DNA of 64,000 bases from positions 310,001-374,000 of the forward strand of contig CAYPAV010000001.1 in the NCBI GenBank assembly GCA_964408805.1. The letters run 5' to 3'. Numbering within the stretch: position 1 is the first letter of the stretch; the number at the start of each line of letters is the position of its first letter. A model generated the notes under the pieces. That model had not been told where the DNA came from, did no database searches, and saw nothing but the letters and a program-made list of their open reading frames with translations. The DNA comes from CAYPAV01 sp964408805. Its GTDB lineage: Bacteria; Pseudomonadota; Alphaproteobacteria; UBA8366. Below, in pieces: positions 36,678 to 45,818 of this stretch. The position numbers were made by a program, and so were the translations under genes.

Positions 36678-36884
36678 CGTGATTTGTTTTTCCCGTTACA
36701 ATATTGCGCGGTTTAATATTTAAGAACTGCCTCCGAAACCTTGGCGCGGCGTCTCCCCAGACGACGGTAACGGTTTCAAATCTACCGAGGCCTGCGGTCG
36801 CCCGCAACGGGACCGAAAGGAGAACAGCGAAAATAATTCGATTGACAGCGGACGAATCGGGCGTGGACGGTCCTCATTTACCGG

Positions 36885-36922
36885 AAAAGAAAACGGCCGC
36901 GTCGCTGTCTCGCGGCGCGGCC
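36885..36922 (-). terminator. Rho-independent terminator after rpsT
   Basis: On the minus strand, arms GGCCGCG (36922-36916) and CGCGGCC (36901-36895) form a 7-bp stem with a 14-base loop, followed by GTTTTCTTTT. It lies 27 bases after the rpsT stop, so rpsT is insulated from dnaA. Confidence 0.75.
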
Positions 36923-36949
36923 CGGTCTAGGGCAATCTTCCGGGGTCGA

Positions 36950-37210
36950 TCACATCGCGCGAATGCGCCGCGACAATCCGGAAAGCCTGCGGGCGACCGT
37001 ATTGCGGTGCATGCCGCCCTTTTGAACGCCGCGGTGAAGCTCCGGCATGGCCGATTTGAAAGCGGCTTCGGCCGCGCTCTTATCACCGCTCGCGATCGCT
37101 TCCTCGACCTTCCTGAGGTAGGTCCGCACCCGGCTGCGTCGGGCCCCGTTGAGGGCAGACCGGCGCTCGGTGCGGCGGACGCGTTTTTTCGCGGTTCGGG
37201 TATTGGGCAT
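36950..37210 (-). CDS. rpsT: 30S ribosomal protein S20
   Basis: 86 residues, very basic and helical. It has the S20 pattern starting MPNTRTAKKRVRRTERRSAL and the central AFKSAMPELHRGVQKGGMHR. S20 is a primary 16S rRNA-binding protein at the 5' domain. It lies upstream of dnaA on the same strand, as in many alphaproteobacteria, and has its own terminator. Confidence 0.96.
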   Translation of the reverse strand: MPNTRTAKKRVRRTERRSALNGARRSRVRTYLRKVEEAIASGDKSAAEAAFKSAMPELHRGVQKGGMHRNTVARRLSGLSRRIRAM

Positions 37211-37370
37211 ATCGATTTCCGTTCATCTCAAGGTGTCGGGCGCGCGGGTTATATCGGGGGCGGGCGACCGGGTCAAGCCCGGAAACCCTTAAATTCCGCG
37301 CGCTTCGGCCAATTAATCGATTCCCTCCACGATGTGCGACTCGGAGTCAAAATCGAACCCCCGCGCGGTC

Positions 37371-38147
37371 TCATCGATTTTGGAATTTCGCCTCGCGTTT
37401 TTCCATGAAGGCCCGCATGCCTTCCTTCTGATCCTCGGTCGCGAAGGTCGAGTGGAAGAGCCGCCGTTCGAAGCGGACCCCTTCGGAAAGTGTCGTCTCA
37501 TAGGCGCGGTTGACCGACTCCTTGGCCAGCATCACGGCGGGCCGCGAGAACGTGGCGATCTGTGCGGCGACCTTGACGGCTTCCTCGACCAGTTCGTCGG
37601 CGGGGACGATGCGGCTGACGAGCCCGGCGCGCTCGGCCTCCTCCGCATCCATCATGCGGCCGGTCAGGATCATCTCCATCGCCTTCGATTTACCGATGAA
37701 CTTGGCCAGACGCTGGGTGCCGCCGGCGCCCGGGAAGGTGCCGATGTTGATTTCCGGCTGGCCGAATTTCGCCGTATCGGCGGCGAGGATGAAGTCGCAC
37801 ATCATGGCGATCTCGCAGCCGCCGCCCAGCGCATATCCCGCGACCGCGGCGATCACAGGTTTGCGGCAGGTCGCCAGACGCTCCCAATCGGTGCTGATGA
37901 AGTTCGACAGATAGACGTCCATATAGGTCTTGTCCGCCATTTCCTTGATGTCGGCGCCGGCGCAAAACGCCTTTTCGGACCCGGTCACGACCATCGCGCC
38001 GATGTCGTCGTCGGCCTCGAAATCATCCAGCGCCGCGCCGATTTCCTTCGCCAAATCGGCACAAAGCGCATTCAGCGCCTTCGGCCGGTTCAGCGTGAGA
38101 ATGCCGACCGGCCCTTTCGTATCGACGATGATGTGTTCATAAGCCAT
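37371..38147 (-). CDS. Enoyl-CoA hydratase (crotonase family)
   Basis: 258 residues. It has the oxyanion-hole region AFCAGADIKEMA and the two catalytic Glu regions in GYALGGGCEIAMMCD and FGQPEINIGTFPGAGGTQRL. Together these match short-chain enoyl-CoA hydratases (EchA/PaaF type), which hydrate trans-2-enoyl-CoA in beta-oxidation. The start MAYEHIIVDTKGPVGILTLN at 38147 follows GGGAGC; the longer upstream frame overlaps other genes. It may be co-transcribed with the mutM pair upstream (26-base gap). Confidence 0.9.
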   Translation of the reverse strand: MAYEHIIVDTKGPVGILTLNRPKALNALCADLAKEIGAALDDFEADDDIGAMVVTGSEKAFCAGADIKEMADKTYMDVYLSNFISTDWERLATCRKPVIAAVAGYALGGGCEIAMMCDFILAADTAKFGQPEINIGTFPGAGGTQRLAKFIGKSKAMEMILTGRMMDAEEAERAGLVSRIVPADELVEEAVKVAAQIATFSRPAVMLAKESVNRAYETTLSEGVRFERRLFHSTFATEDQKEGMRAFMEKREAKFQNR

Positions 38148-38173
38148 GTTCGCTTGCTCCCAAGGAAATTCGT

Positions 38174-38542
38174 TCAGCGCGGTGTTAATTTGAAGCGGAC
38201 GACGAGCTCCGACCCGCCATCGGTCACCTCGATGGTCAGTTTCTCGCCGTCGCGGTGATAGGTTCCGGCCTCGCTCGCATGCCAGCCGAGCGCCGTCAAG
38301 GTCTCGTGGTAGAAGGCGCGCAGCCTGGCGCTCTCGACGCGGCCCGCGGCATGGGTTTCGACGAGCCGGCCGCCGGGCGAATCGAAAACATGCCCCCGGT
38401 CTTCCAACACGCGGAGGCCGTCCATCAGGGGTAGATCCTCGAAGCCGGGCAGAAAGCTCTCCGCCAAAACCTGCGCGGCGAAAAGACAGGCAATGAGGGC
38501 CGAAATGAATCGAAGACGCATGACGGGCGGCACTTTGATCAT
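38174..38542 (-). CDS. Small exported protein of unknown function
   Basis: 122 residues. The start ATG at 38542 overlaps the mutM stop (ATGA). A signal peptide ends near AQVLAE (about residue 28 if the first Met is used; a second Met at 8 also fits). The mature part contains DLPLMDGLRVLEDRGHVFDS and a C-terminal strand-rich region with LTIEVTDGGSELVVRFKL. I do not recognise a named domain with certainty. It is translationally coupled to mutM and lies before the enoyl-CoA hydratase gene. Confidence 0.72.
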   Translation of the reverse strand: MIKVPPVMRLRFISALIACLFAAQVLAESFLPGFEDLPLMDGLRVLEDRGHVFDSPGGRLVETHAAGRVESARLRAFYHETLTALGWHASEAGTYHRDGEKLTIEVTDGGSELVVRFKLTPR

Positions 38543-39369
38543 CGCTGGTGCTTTCCGCAATAGAAAGTCGACCGGCCGGATTGGGTGATGCGCTGGATGA
38601 CGCCGGTGCATCCCGCCTGCCCGCACGCCTCTCCCTCACGGCCGTAGGCCCGCCAATTATGCTGAAAATAGCCGAGCTCGCCACTCGCCCGTACGTAATC
38701 GCGGAGCGAGGATCCGCCCGCCGTGATCGCCGCCTCGAGAACCGCCTTGATCTCGGGCACCAATCGCGCCGCGCGCTTTCCGCGGATCGTGTGGGCGCTC
38801 CGCCGGGGTGAGATGCCGGCCCGAAACAACGCCTCGCAGACGTAAATGTTGCCGAGGCCGGCAACGGTCTTCTGGTCGAGCAGGGCCGCCTTGATCGGCG
38901 TTCGCCGGCCTTCAAGGGCCGCCCCCAGCAGTTCCGCCGAGAACGAATTCGAGAGCGGTTCCGGGCCCAGGTCCTTCAACATTGGATGGCTGAACAGCGC
39001 CGCGCTCTCGACCAAATCCATGAAGCCGAAGCGGCGGACGTCATTATAGCGCACCGTCGCCCCTTCGTCGGTCACGATGTCGACATGGTCGTGGCGACCC
39101 GGCGGCGGCACGTCTCCATCGTGTATCAGCATCCGGCCCGACATGCCGAGATGAACCATCAAGGTCCAGCCGTCGTCGAGGGTGGCGAGAATGAATTTGG
39201 CGCGCCGCGCGATGTCCTCGATGCGGCGTCCCTCCAACCGCGCCGCGAAATCCGCCGGGAACGGGAAACGAAGATCGGCGCGGCGTTGCGCCACGCCCGC
39301 GATCACGCGGTCTTCGAGTTTGGGGCGAAGCCCCCGGCAAACGGTTTCGACTTCGGGCAGTTCCGGCAT
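38539..39369 (-). CDS. mutM: Formamidopyrimidine-DNA glycosylase
   Basis: 276 residues. The catalytic Pro2/Glu3 are in MPELPEVETVCRGL. The helix-two-turn-helix region includes LLDQKTVAGLGNIYVCEALF. The zinc finger reads ACGQAGC then FYCGKHQR, so the last expected Cys is His (C-x2-H). MutM removes 8-oxoguanine and nicks the strand. ATG 39369 is required to place Pro at position 2; a TTG two codons upstream is not used. It is divergent from ubiE (67-base gap), an arrangement I know from other alphaproteobacteria. Confidence 0.95.
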   Translation of the reverse strand: MPELPEVETVCRGLRPKLEDRVIAGVAQRRADLRFPFPADFAARLEGRRIEDIARRAKFILATLDDGWTLMVHLGMSGRMLIHDGDVPPPGRHDHVDIVTDEGATVRYNDVRRFGFMDLVESAALFSHPMLKDLGPEPLSNSFSAELLGAALEGRRTPIKAALLDQKTVAGLGNIYVCEALFRAGISPRRSAHTIRGKRAARLVPEIKAVLEAAITAGGSSLRDYVRASGELGYFQHNWRAYGREGEACGQAGCTGVIQRITQSGRSTFYCGKHQR

Positions 39370-39436
39370 CTTCAAGGACCTTTGGTCTGACGGGCCGTTC
39401 TAGCAAAGCCAAGGCGCCTGCGCTATCGTCTCGATC

Positions 39437-40198
39437 ATGGAATCGCCCAGCGATCAGCGTGACACCGGTCGAACCCATTTCGGGTTTCGCGACGTGGAGG
39501 CCGGTGAAAAGGCGGGACTCGTTCGCGATGTCTTCGATCGCGTGGCGGGGCGCTACGACCTGATGAACGACCTGATGTCGGGTGGGGTGCATCGTTTGTG
39601 GAAGGCGACCCTGATCGACCAGCTGCGCCCGCGAGGCGACATGCGGCTTCTCGATGTCGCGGGCGGCACCGGGGACATCGCGGTTCGGTTTCGCCGCGCC
39701 GGCGGCGGGCCGGTCACCGTTTGCGATATCAATGCGGAGATGGTCGGGGTCGGCCGCGACCGCGCGATCGACGCCAACCTGACGACCGGGATCGATTGGA
39801 TCGTCGGCGATGCCGAGGCGCTGCCTCTCCCAAGTGCCAGCGTCGATGCCTACACCATCGCCTTCGGCCTTCGGAACGTCACCCATATCGAGTCCGCCCT
39901 CGCCGAGGCGCACCGGGTGTTGCGGCCGGGTGGCCGGTTTCTCTGTCTCGAATTCAGTCATGTGGCCCGGCCCACGCTCGCCGCGCTCTACGACCGGTAT
40001 TCGTTCAACGTCCTGCCCGCGCTTGGCCGGCTGGTGGCGCGCGACGCGGATGCCTATCGCTACCTCGCCGAGAGCATCCGGCAGTTTCCGGATCAGGCGA
40101 GTTTGGCGGCTTCCCTCGGCGAGGCCGGCTTCGAGCGGGTCGATTTCCGGAACCTGACCCAAGGGGTCGCCGCCATTCATTCCGGTTGGCGGATTTGA
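39437..40198 (+). CDS. ubiE: Ubiquinone/menaquinone C-methyltransferase UbiE
   Basis: 253 residues, SAM methyltransferase. Motifs RYDLMNDLMSGGVHRLWK, LLDVAGGTGDIAVRF and DAYTIAFGLRNVTHIESALA are typical of UbiE. It C-methylates the 2-polyprenyl-6-methoxy-benzoquinol ring in ubiquinone synthesis. It is followed by ubiB after 18 bases, so the two form a ubiquinone operon. Confidence 0.95.
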   Translation: MESPSDQRDTGRTHFGFRDVEAGEKAGLVRDVFDRVAGRYDLMNDLMSGGVHRLWKATLIDQLRPRGDMRLLDVAGGTGDIAVRFRRAGGGPVTVCDINAEMVGVGRDRAIDANLTTGIDWIVGDAEALPLPSASVDAYTIAFGLRNVTHIESALAEAHRVLRPGGRFLCLEFSHVARPTLAALYDRYSFNVLPALGRLVARDADAYRYLAESIRQFPDQASLAASLGEAGFERVDFRNLTQGVAAIHSGWRI

Positions 40199-40216
40199 TC
40201 GGTCGGCGCCCGCGAC

Positions 40217-41749
40217 ATGTTCCGTGATCTAGCCCATCTCATTCGGCTTCTGCGCGTCGTTTGGACTCTTGCGCGCCATGGCGCCACCTTGCCGCTCGAG
40301 TGGCTCGAGATGCCGCCTTGGGCGGTCGCCGCCCTGCGCCGTCTTGCGCCCGACGACGAGGCGACCCGGCCCGGCGAACGCCTCGCCGAAGCGTTGCAGT
40401 CGCTCGGCCCCAGCTTCATAAAATTCGGGCAGTCGCTGGCGGTTCGCGGAGACCTGATCGGCGAGACCATGGCGGAAGATCTCTCCGCCCTCCAGGACCG
40501 CTTGCCGCCCTTTCCCTCGGAGATTGCGAAAACGATCGTCGCCCGCGAACTCGATGCGCCCATTCGCGATTTGTTCACCCGCTTCGAGGACGAACCGGTC
40601 GCCGCCGCTTCGATCGCCCAGGTCCATTTCGCCGAGACGCAGGAGGGCGAATTCGTGGCCGTTAAGGTATTGCGGCCGGGAATTGAGGCGGAACTTGCGC
40701 GCGACATTGCCTTCTTCCATACCCTGGCGCGCTGGATCGAATACTGGCGGCCCGAGATGCGGCGCCTGAAACCGGTCGAGATCGTCCGCAATTTCCAAGA
40801 GACGGTGGATCTCGAAATGGATCTCCGCCTCGAGGCGGCGGCGGCCTCCGAGCTTGGCGAGAACTTCGCCGACGACCCGGAGTTCGAGGTCCCCGCCGTC
40901 GACTGGAAACGAACGGCGCGCCGCGTTCTCACCCTGGCCCGGGTCGAGGGTATTCCGATCGACGAGATCGACCGAATCGAGGCGGCCGGCATCGCACCCG
41001 GTGAGGTTCTCGCCCGCTCGGCGCGGATATTCTTCAAACAGGTCTTCCGGGACGGGTTCTTTCATGCCGACATGCACCCTGGGAACATGTTCGTTGCCAC
41101 GGACGGCACCCTCGCCCCGGTCGATTTCGGCATCATGGGGCGGCTCGATTCCCGAACGCGGAACTTTCTTGCCGATATGCTCCTGGGGTTCCTACAGCGG
41201 GACTACAGGCGCGTCGCCGACGTTCATTTCGCTGCCGGCTACGTACCGCCGGACCAGTCGCGCGATGCCTTCATGCAGGCCAGCCGGGCGATCGCGGAGC
41301 CGATCTTCGGGAAGCCGCAGCACGAGATCTCGATCGCCCGCCTCCTGGGGCAGTTGTTCCATGTCACCCGCACCTTCGAGATGGAAACGCAACCCCAGCT
41401 GCTGCTGCTGCAGAAGACGATGCTGGTGGCCGAAGGGGTGGGCCGGCGGCTCGATCCCGAGACCAGCATCTGGATCCTGGCCGAGCCGTTGATCGAGGAA
41501 TGGATGCGCGAAAACAGAAGCCCCGAGGCACGGCTCCGCGAGGCCGCCGGCGAGATCGCAAGGCGCGTCGAACACCTGCCCGCCCTGCTGGCCAAAGCGG
41601 ACGATCTGGCGGCGATGGTTACGGCCGACGGTCTCCGCCTCCATCCCGACACCATTCGCGATTTACGGGGCGAGGAAAATCGAAGCAGCGGCTGGCGGCT
41701 GGCGGCACTGGTTGCCCTCGGACTTCTCATTCTCGCGCTCGCCGTCTGA
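40217..41749 (+). CDS. ubiB: UbiB-family atypical kinase (ubiquinone biosynthesis)
   Basis: 510 residues, ABC1/ADCK/UbiB family. The KxGQ-type motif is FIKFGQSLAVRGDLIGE. The Ala-rich loop is PVAAASIAQVHFAE, then VAVKVLRPG. The HADMHPGNMF and PVDFGIMGRLD motifs hold the metal-binding residues. A C-terminal membrane span ends the protein (about 488-509). UbiB proteins are needed for coenzyme Q synthesis and act as ATPases. It sits directly downstream of ubiE. Confidence 0.94.
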   Translation: MFRDLAHLIRLLRVVWTLARHGATLPLEWLEMPPWAVAALRRLAPDDEATRPGERLAEALQSLGPSFIKFGQSLAVRGDLIGETMAEDLSALQDRLPPFPSEIAKTIVARELDAPIRDLFTRFEDEPVAAASIAQVHFAETQEGEFVAVKVLRPGIEAELARDIAFFHTLARWIEYWRPEMRRLKPVEIVRNFQETVDLEMDLRLEAAAASELGENFADDPEFEVPAVDWKRTARRVLTLARVEGIPIDEIDRIEAAGIAPGEVLARSARIFFKQVFRDGFFHADMHPGNMFVATDGTLAPVDFGIMGRLDSRTRNFLADMLLGFLQRDYRRVADVHFAAGYVPPDQSRDAFMQASRAIAEPIFGKPQHEISIARLLGQLFHVTRTFEMETQPQLLLLQKTMLVAEGVGRRLDPETSIWILAEPLIEEWMRENRSPEARLREAAGEIARRVEHLPALLAKADDLAAMVTADGLRLHPDTIRDLRGEENRSSGWRLAALVALGLLILALAV

Positions 41750-41765
41750 ATTTCCCGTGCCCCGT

Positions 41766-41796
41766 CCCTTGCCGTTTTAGCCCCCCCTTGCCGTTT
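41766..41796. repeat. 12-bp direct repeat between ubiB and coaBC
   Basis: CCCTTGCCGTTT occurs at 41766-41777 and again at 41785-41796 within the 112-base gap after ubiB. A C-run separates the two copies. It could be slippage or a tandem binding site; nothing more can be said from the sequence. Confidence 0.5.
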
Positions 41797-41861
41797 CGGT
41801 TCCGGGGCATTAAATACAGTTTGGCACGTGTAATATATTCCCATCCGCAAGGAACCGAGCC

Positions 41862-43088
41862 ATGCTCGCGGGCAAACGCATTCTGTTGATCGTCTCGGGC
41901 GGCATCGCCGCCTACAAATGCCTTGAACTGATTCGCCTTCTCCGGGCCAAGGCGGCGGCGGTGCGGTGCGTCCTGACGGAAGCGGGCGGCCAGTTCGTCA
42001 CCCCGCTATCGCTCTCGGCCTTGAGCGAGGACAAGGTCTATGGCGATCTCTTTTCGCTGACCGACGAGTCGGAAATGGGTCATATCCAGCTCTCGCGCGA
42101 CGCGGATCTCCTGGTCGTGGCACCCGCCACCGCCGACATCATGGCCCGAATGGCGGCCGGCATCGCCAACGATCTCGCGACGACGGCACTGCTCGCGACC
42201 GACAAGCCGGTGATGATTGCGCCGGCGATGAATGTCCGGATGTGGGAGCATCCGGCGACCCAGGCCAATATCGCGACGCTGGAATCGAGAGGCGTGCTTC
42301 GGATCGGTCCCGATGCGGGTGATATGGCCTGCGGCGAGCATGGCTTGGGCCGAATGGCCGAACCCGCAGCGATCGCGGAGGCGATCCAAAGTTTTTTTAG
42401 CGCCGCCCCTGTTTCGGACCTCTCCGCCCGGCCGCTGGCCGGCAGCCGGGCGCTGGTGACCAGCGGCCCGACGCGCGAGCCTATCGACCCGGTGCGCTAT
42501 CTCTCGAATCATTCCTCGGGCAAGCAAGGTCATGCCATTGCGATGGCTCTTGCGGGGCTGGGGGCCGAGACACGGCTCGTGACGGGGCCAGTGGCACTGG
42601 CGGACCCGCCGGGAGTCGAGGTGATCCATGTCGAGAGTGCCCGGGACATGCTTGCCGCGTGCCAAGCCGCTCTGCCGGCCGATGTCGCGGTCTGCGCCGC
42701 GGCGGTGGCGGATTGGCGGGTCGAGACGGCGGCCGACGAGAAACTGAAAAAGAACGGCGGCGGTCCGCCGTCGCTGGAACTGGCTGAAAATCCGGACATC
42801 CTGAGGACGCTCGCCGCCGCCGGCAACAAGCGGCCCGCCCTGGTGATCGGGTTCGCCGCCGAGACCGAGAACGTCAAGACCAACGCGACCGAAAAACGCG
42901 TCCGCAAGGGCTGCGATTGGATTTTGGCAAATGACGTCTCCCCGGCGACCGGCACCTTCGGCGGCGACGCCAACACCATTCATCTCGTCGATGCGGGCGG
43001 TATCGAGGATTGGCCGCGGCTCACCAAGCAGGCGGTCGCCGACCGGCTGGCACAGCGCATTGCCGAACACCTGAAAGCCGCCGAATGA
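41862..43088 (+). CDS. coaBC: Bifunctional phosphopantothenoylcysteine decarboxylase/synthetase
   Basis: 408 residues. The N-terminal flavoprotein (CoaC, about 1-180) has RILLIVSGGIAAYKCLELIR and APAMNVRMWEHPATQANIAT. The C-terminal CoaB part (about 195-400) has ALVTSGPTREPIDPVRYLSN and the substrate Lys region AADEKLKKNGG. It makes 4'-phosphopantetheine for coenzyme A. The TGA overlaps the dut ATG (ATGA), the common coaBC-dut arrangement. Confidence 0.95.
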   Translation: MLAGKRILLIVSGGIAAYKCLELIRLLRAKAAAVRCVLTEAGGQFVTPLSLSALSEDKVYGDLFSLTDESEMGHIQLSRDADLLVVAPATADIMARMAAGIANDLATTALLATDKPVMIAPAMNVRMWEHPATQANIATLESRGVLRIGPDAGDMACGEHGLGRMAEPAAIAEAIQSFFSAAPVSDLSARPLAGSRALVTSGPTREPIDPVRYLSNHSSGKQGHAIAMALAGLGAETRLVTGPVALADPPGVEVIHVESARDMLAACQAALPADVAVCAAAVADWRVETAADEKLKKNGGGPPSLELAENPDILRTLAAAGNKRPALVIGFAAETENVKTNATEKRVRKGCDWILANDVSPATGTFGGDANTIHLVDAGGIEDWPRLTKQAVADRLAQRIAEHLKAAE

Positions 43089-43543
43089 CCGGGATCACCG
43101 TCGATGTTGTCCGGCTGCCGCACGGCGCCGATCTGCCGCTTCCCGATTACGCGACGACGGAGAGCGCGGGCATGGATTTGCTGGCGGCGATCGACGACGA
43201 CCTGGTCATCGAACCGGGTGGTCGCGCCTTGGTGCCGACCGGGCTTTCGATCGCGCTGCCGCCGAGCCACGAGGCGCAGGTGCGGCCGCGCTCCGGTCTG
43301 GCGCTCAGGGACGGAATCACCCTCCTGAATAGTCCCGGCACAATCGACGCGGATTATCGCGGCGAGGTCGGCGTAATCCTGGCCAATCTGGGCCGGGACC
43401 CCTTTACGGTTACCCGCGGCATGCGAATCGCCCAAATGGTGGTGGCGCCGGTGACGCGGCTTCACTGGCGCGAGGTCGACCAACTGGCCGAAAGCGACCG
43501 CGGTGCCCGCGGGTTCGGGTCGACCGGAACGAACGGAAGATAG
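43085..43543 (+). CDS. dut: Deoxyuridine 5'-triphosphate nucleotidohydrolase
   Basis: 152 residues, trimeric dUTPase. Motif 1 is ESAGMDLLA, motif 2 is RPRSGLALRDGI, motif 3 is GTIDADYRGEVGVIL, motif 4 is RIAQMVV and the C-terminal motif 5 is RGARGFGSTG. All five are present. It hydrolyses dUTP to dUMP, keeping uracil out of DNA. It overlaps coaBC by 4 bases and precedes an Rrf2 gene by 14 bases. Confidence 0.96.
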   Translation: MTGITVDVVRLPHGADLPLPDYATTESAGMDLLAAIDDDLVIEPGGRALVPTGLSIALPPSHEAQVRPRSGLALRDGITLLNSPGTIDADYRGEVGVILANLGRDPFTVTRGMRIAQMVVAPVTRLHWREVDQLAESDRGARGFGSTGTNGR

Positions 43544-43557
43544 GGAGCGGTGCAAAC

Positions 43558-44016
43558 ATGATTCGGTTATCCAGAAAACTCATGTTCGCAATCGAGGCGG
43601 TCGTCGACGTCGCCTATAACGCAGCCGACGGACCGGTGCAGAGCAAGGACATCGCGGCCCGCCAGGACATTCCGCGCCGCTATCTGGAGCAAGTCATGCA
43701 GCGCCTCGTCAAGGCGGGCGTCTTGCGCGGCGTTCGCGGCCCCCGGGGCGGCTATCGCCTGGCGCGGGAACGGCGGCGCGTCACCCTCGGCGAGATCACC
43801 CGGATCGTGGCGGCGATGGAGAACACGACCGATCCGGTGGAAAGCTCGACCGGCTCCGAACTCGGCCGGGAGGTGCTGCGGCCGATCTGGCAGGATCTGC
43901 AGGACGAGGCGCTGACCCGGCTCGACGACATCAGCATCGAAGATCTTTGCGCCCGTGCCCGCGCGTCCGGCGTCGAATGCGACGGGATCGGCGCGGAGGT
44001 CGACTTCGCGATTTAA
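43558..44016 (+). CDS. Rrf2-family regulator without the IscR cysteine cluster
   Basis: 152 residues. The Rrf2 winged helix includes DIAARQDIPRRYLEQVMQRL and GVLRGVRGPRGGYRLARERR. The three clustered Cys that bind [2Fe-2S] in IscR are absent. Only two Cys occur, near the C-terminus (DLCARARASGVEC), so it resembles the cysteine-metabolism regulator CymR more than IscR. It is immediately upstream of cysK, supporting a role in sulfur or cysteine control. The binding partner is inferred. Confidence 0.85.
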   Translation: MIRLSRKLMFAIEAVVDVAYNAADGPVQSKDIAARQDIPRRYLEQVMQRLVKAGVLRGVRGPRGGYRLARERRRVTLGEITRIVAAMENTTDPVESSTGSELGREVLRPIWQDLQDEALTRLDDISIEDLCARARASGVECDGIGAEVDFAI

Positions 44017-44043
44017 TGGCGACGGCCGAAGGTGAAAACTCGA

Positions 44044-45003
<960 letters not shown>

Positions 45004-45010
45004 GGAGCCG

Positions 45011-45808
45011 ATGCTGGAGATCACCGACGACCAATTGATGCGCTACGCGCGCCATGTCGTCCTGGAGGAGGTCGGCGAGGAAGGCCAGGCCCGCCTGCTG
45101 CAATCGAAGGTCCTGGTCGTCGGGGCCGGCGGTCTTGGATCGCCCGCGCTCATGTATCTCGCGGCGGCCGGCGTGGGCACACTCGGCATCGTCGATTTTG
45201 ATGCGGTCGACATCACCAACTTGCAGCGCCAAGTCGTCCACGGCACCGAGGATATCGACCGGCCCAAGGTCGAGAGTGCGCGCGACCGTCTGGCCTCCAT
45301 CAACCCCGAGATCGAGGTCGTCGCCCATGCGACGCGCCTTGGTCCGGATAACGTTTTGGATCTCGTCTCGGCGTATGATCTGGTGGTCGACGGCAGCGAT
45401 AACTTCGACACCCGCTATCTCGTCAACGATGCCTGCTATTTCGCGAAGAGGCCGCTGGTCTCGGCGGCCCTGCTCCGCTTCGAGGGCCAGCTCACGACGA
45501 TCAAGGCGTATGAGGACGGCGACAATCCCTGCTATCGCTGCCTCTTTCCCCACCCACCGGCGCCGGACTTCGTTCAGGGCTGCGAACAGATGGGAATCTT
45601 CGGATCGGTCGCGGGTGTCCTGGGGACGCTTCAGGCGACCGAGGTGCTGAAGGAACTGCTGGGATTGGGCGAGAGCCATTCGGGCCGATTGCTGCTTTAC
45701 GATGCGCTCAGTTCGGGCTTTCGGACCTTGAAGGTGAAACCGGATCCGGATTGTGCGCTTTGCGGCGCGCGGCCAAGTATCACGGCCCTTCCCGCGGCGG
45801 CGGAATAG
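45011..45808 (+). CDS. MoeB/ThiF/HesA-family adenylyltransferase (E1-like)
   Basis: 265 residues. The nucleotide-binding VLVVGAGGLGSPALMYLAAA and FDAVDITNLQRQVVHGTEDI segments are E1-like. The two zinc-binding CxxC pairs are CYRC and CALC. MoeB and ThiF adenylate the C-terminal Gly-Gly of MoaD/ThiS to start sulfur transfer into molybdopterin or thiamine. Next to cysK it could serve cysteine or cofactor sulfur transfer. No rhodanese domain is present. Sequence alone does not separate MoeB from ThiF. Confidence 0.9.
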   Translation: MLEITDDQLMRYARHVVLEEVGEEGQARLLQSKVLVVGAGGLGSPALMYLAAAGVGTLGIVDFDAVDITNLQRQVVHGTEDIDRPKVESARDRLASINPEIEVVAHATRLGPDNVLDLVSAYDLVVDGSDNFDTRYLVNDACYFAKRPLVSAALLRFEGQLTTIKAYEDGDNPCYRCLFPHPPAPDFVQGCEQMGIFGSVAGVLGTLQATEVLKELLGLGESHSGRLLLYDALSSGFRTLKVKPDPDCALCGARPSITALPAAAE

Positions 45809-45818
45809 GGGACAACCG

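Larger units (their letters stand above)
36483..36949. other. 467-base noncoding region between dnaA and rpsT
   Basis: This is the only stretch above 300 bases without a gene. From rpsT towards dnaA it contains the rpsT terminator hairpin, a less structured GC-rich part, an AT-rich segment at about 36640-36725 with a long inverted repeat, and the dnaA leader. Open frames across it look non-coding. I looked for DnaA boxes (TTATCCACA and its complement) and found none, so I do not call an origin. It presumably carries the dnaA promoter. Confidence 0.6.

Noticed and set aside
36483..36949. Replication origin next to dnaA
   Set aside because: No DnaA boxes or a clustered AT-rich unwinding region were recognised; only one long dyad. 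In many alphaproteobacteria oriC is elsewhere (near hemE).
39044..40180. Open frame of about 378 codons on the minus strand opposite ubiE and mutM
   Set aside because: Antisense to ubiE and partly out of frame with mutM; no motif, and composition typical of shadow frames.
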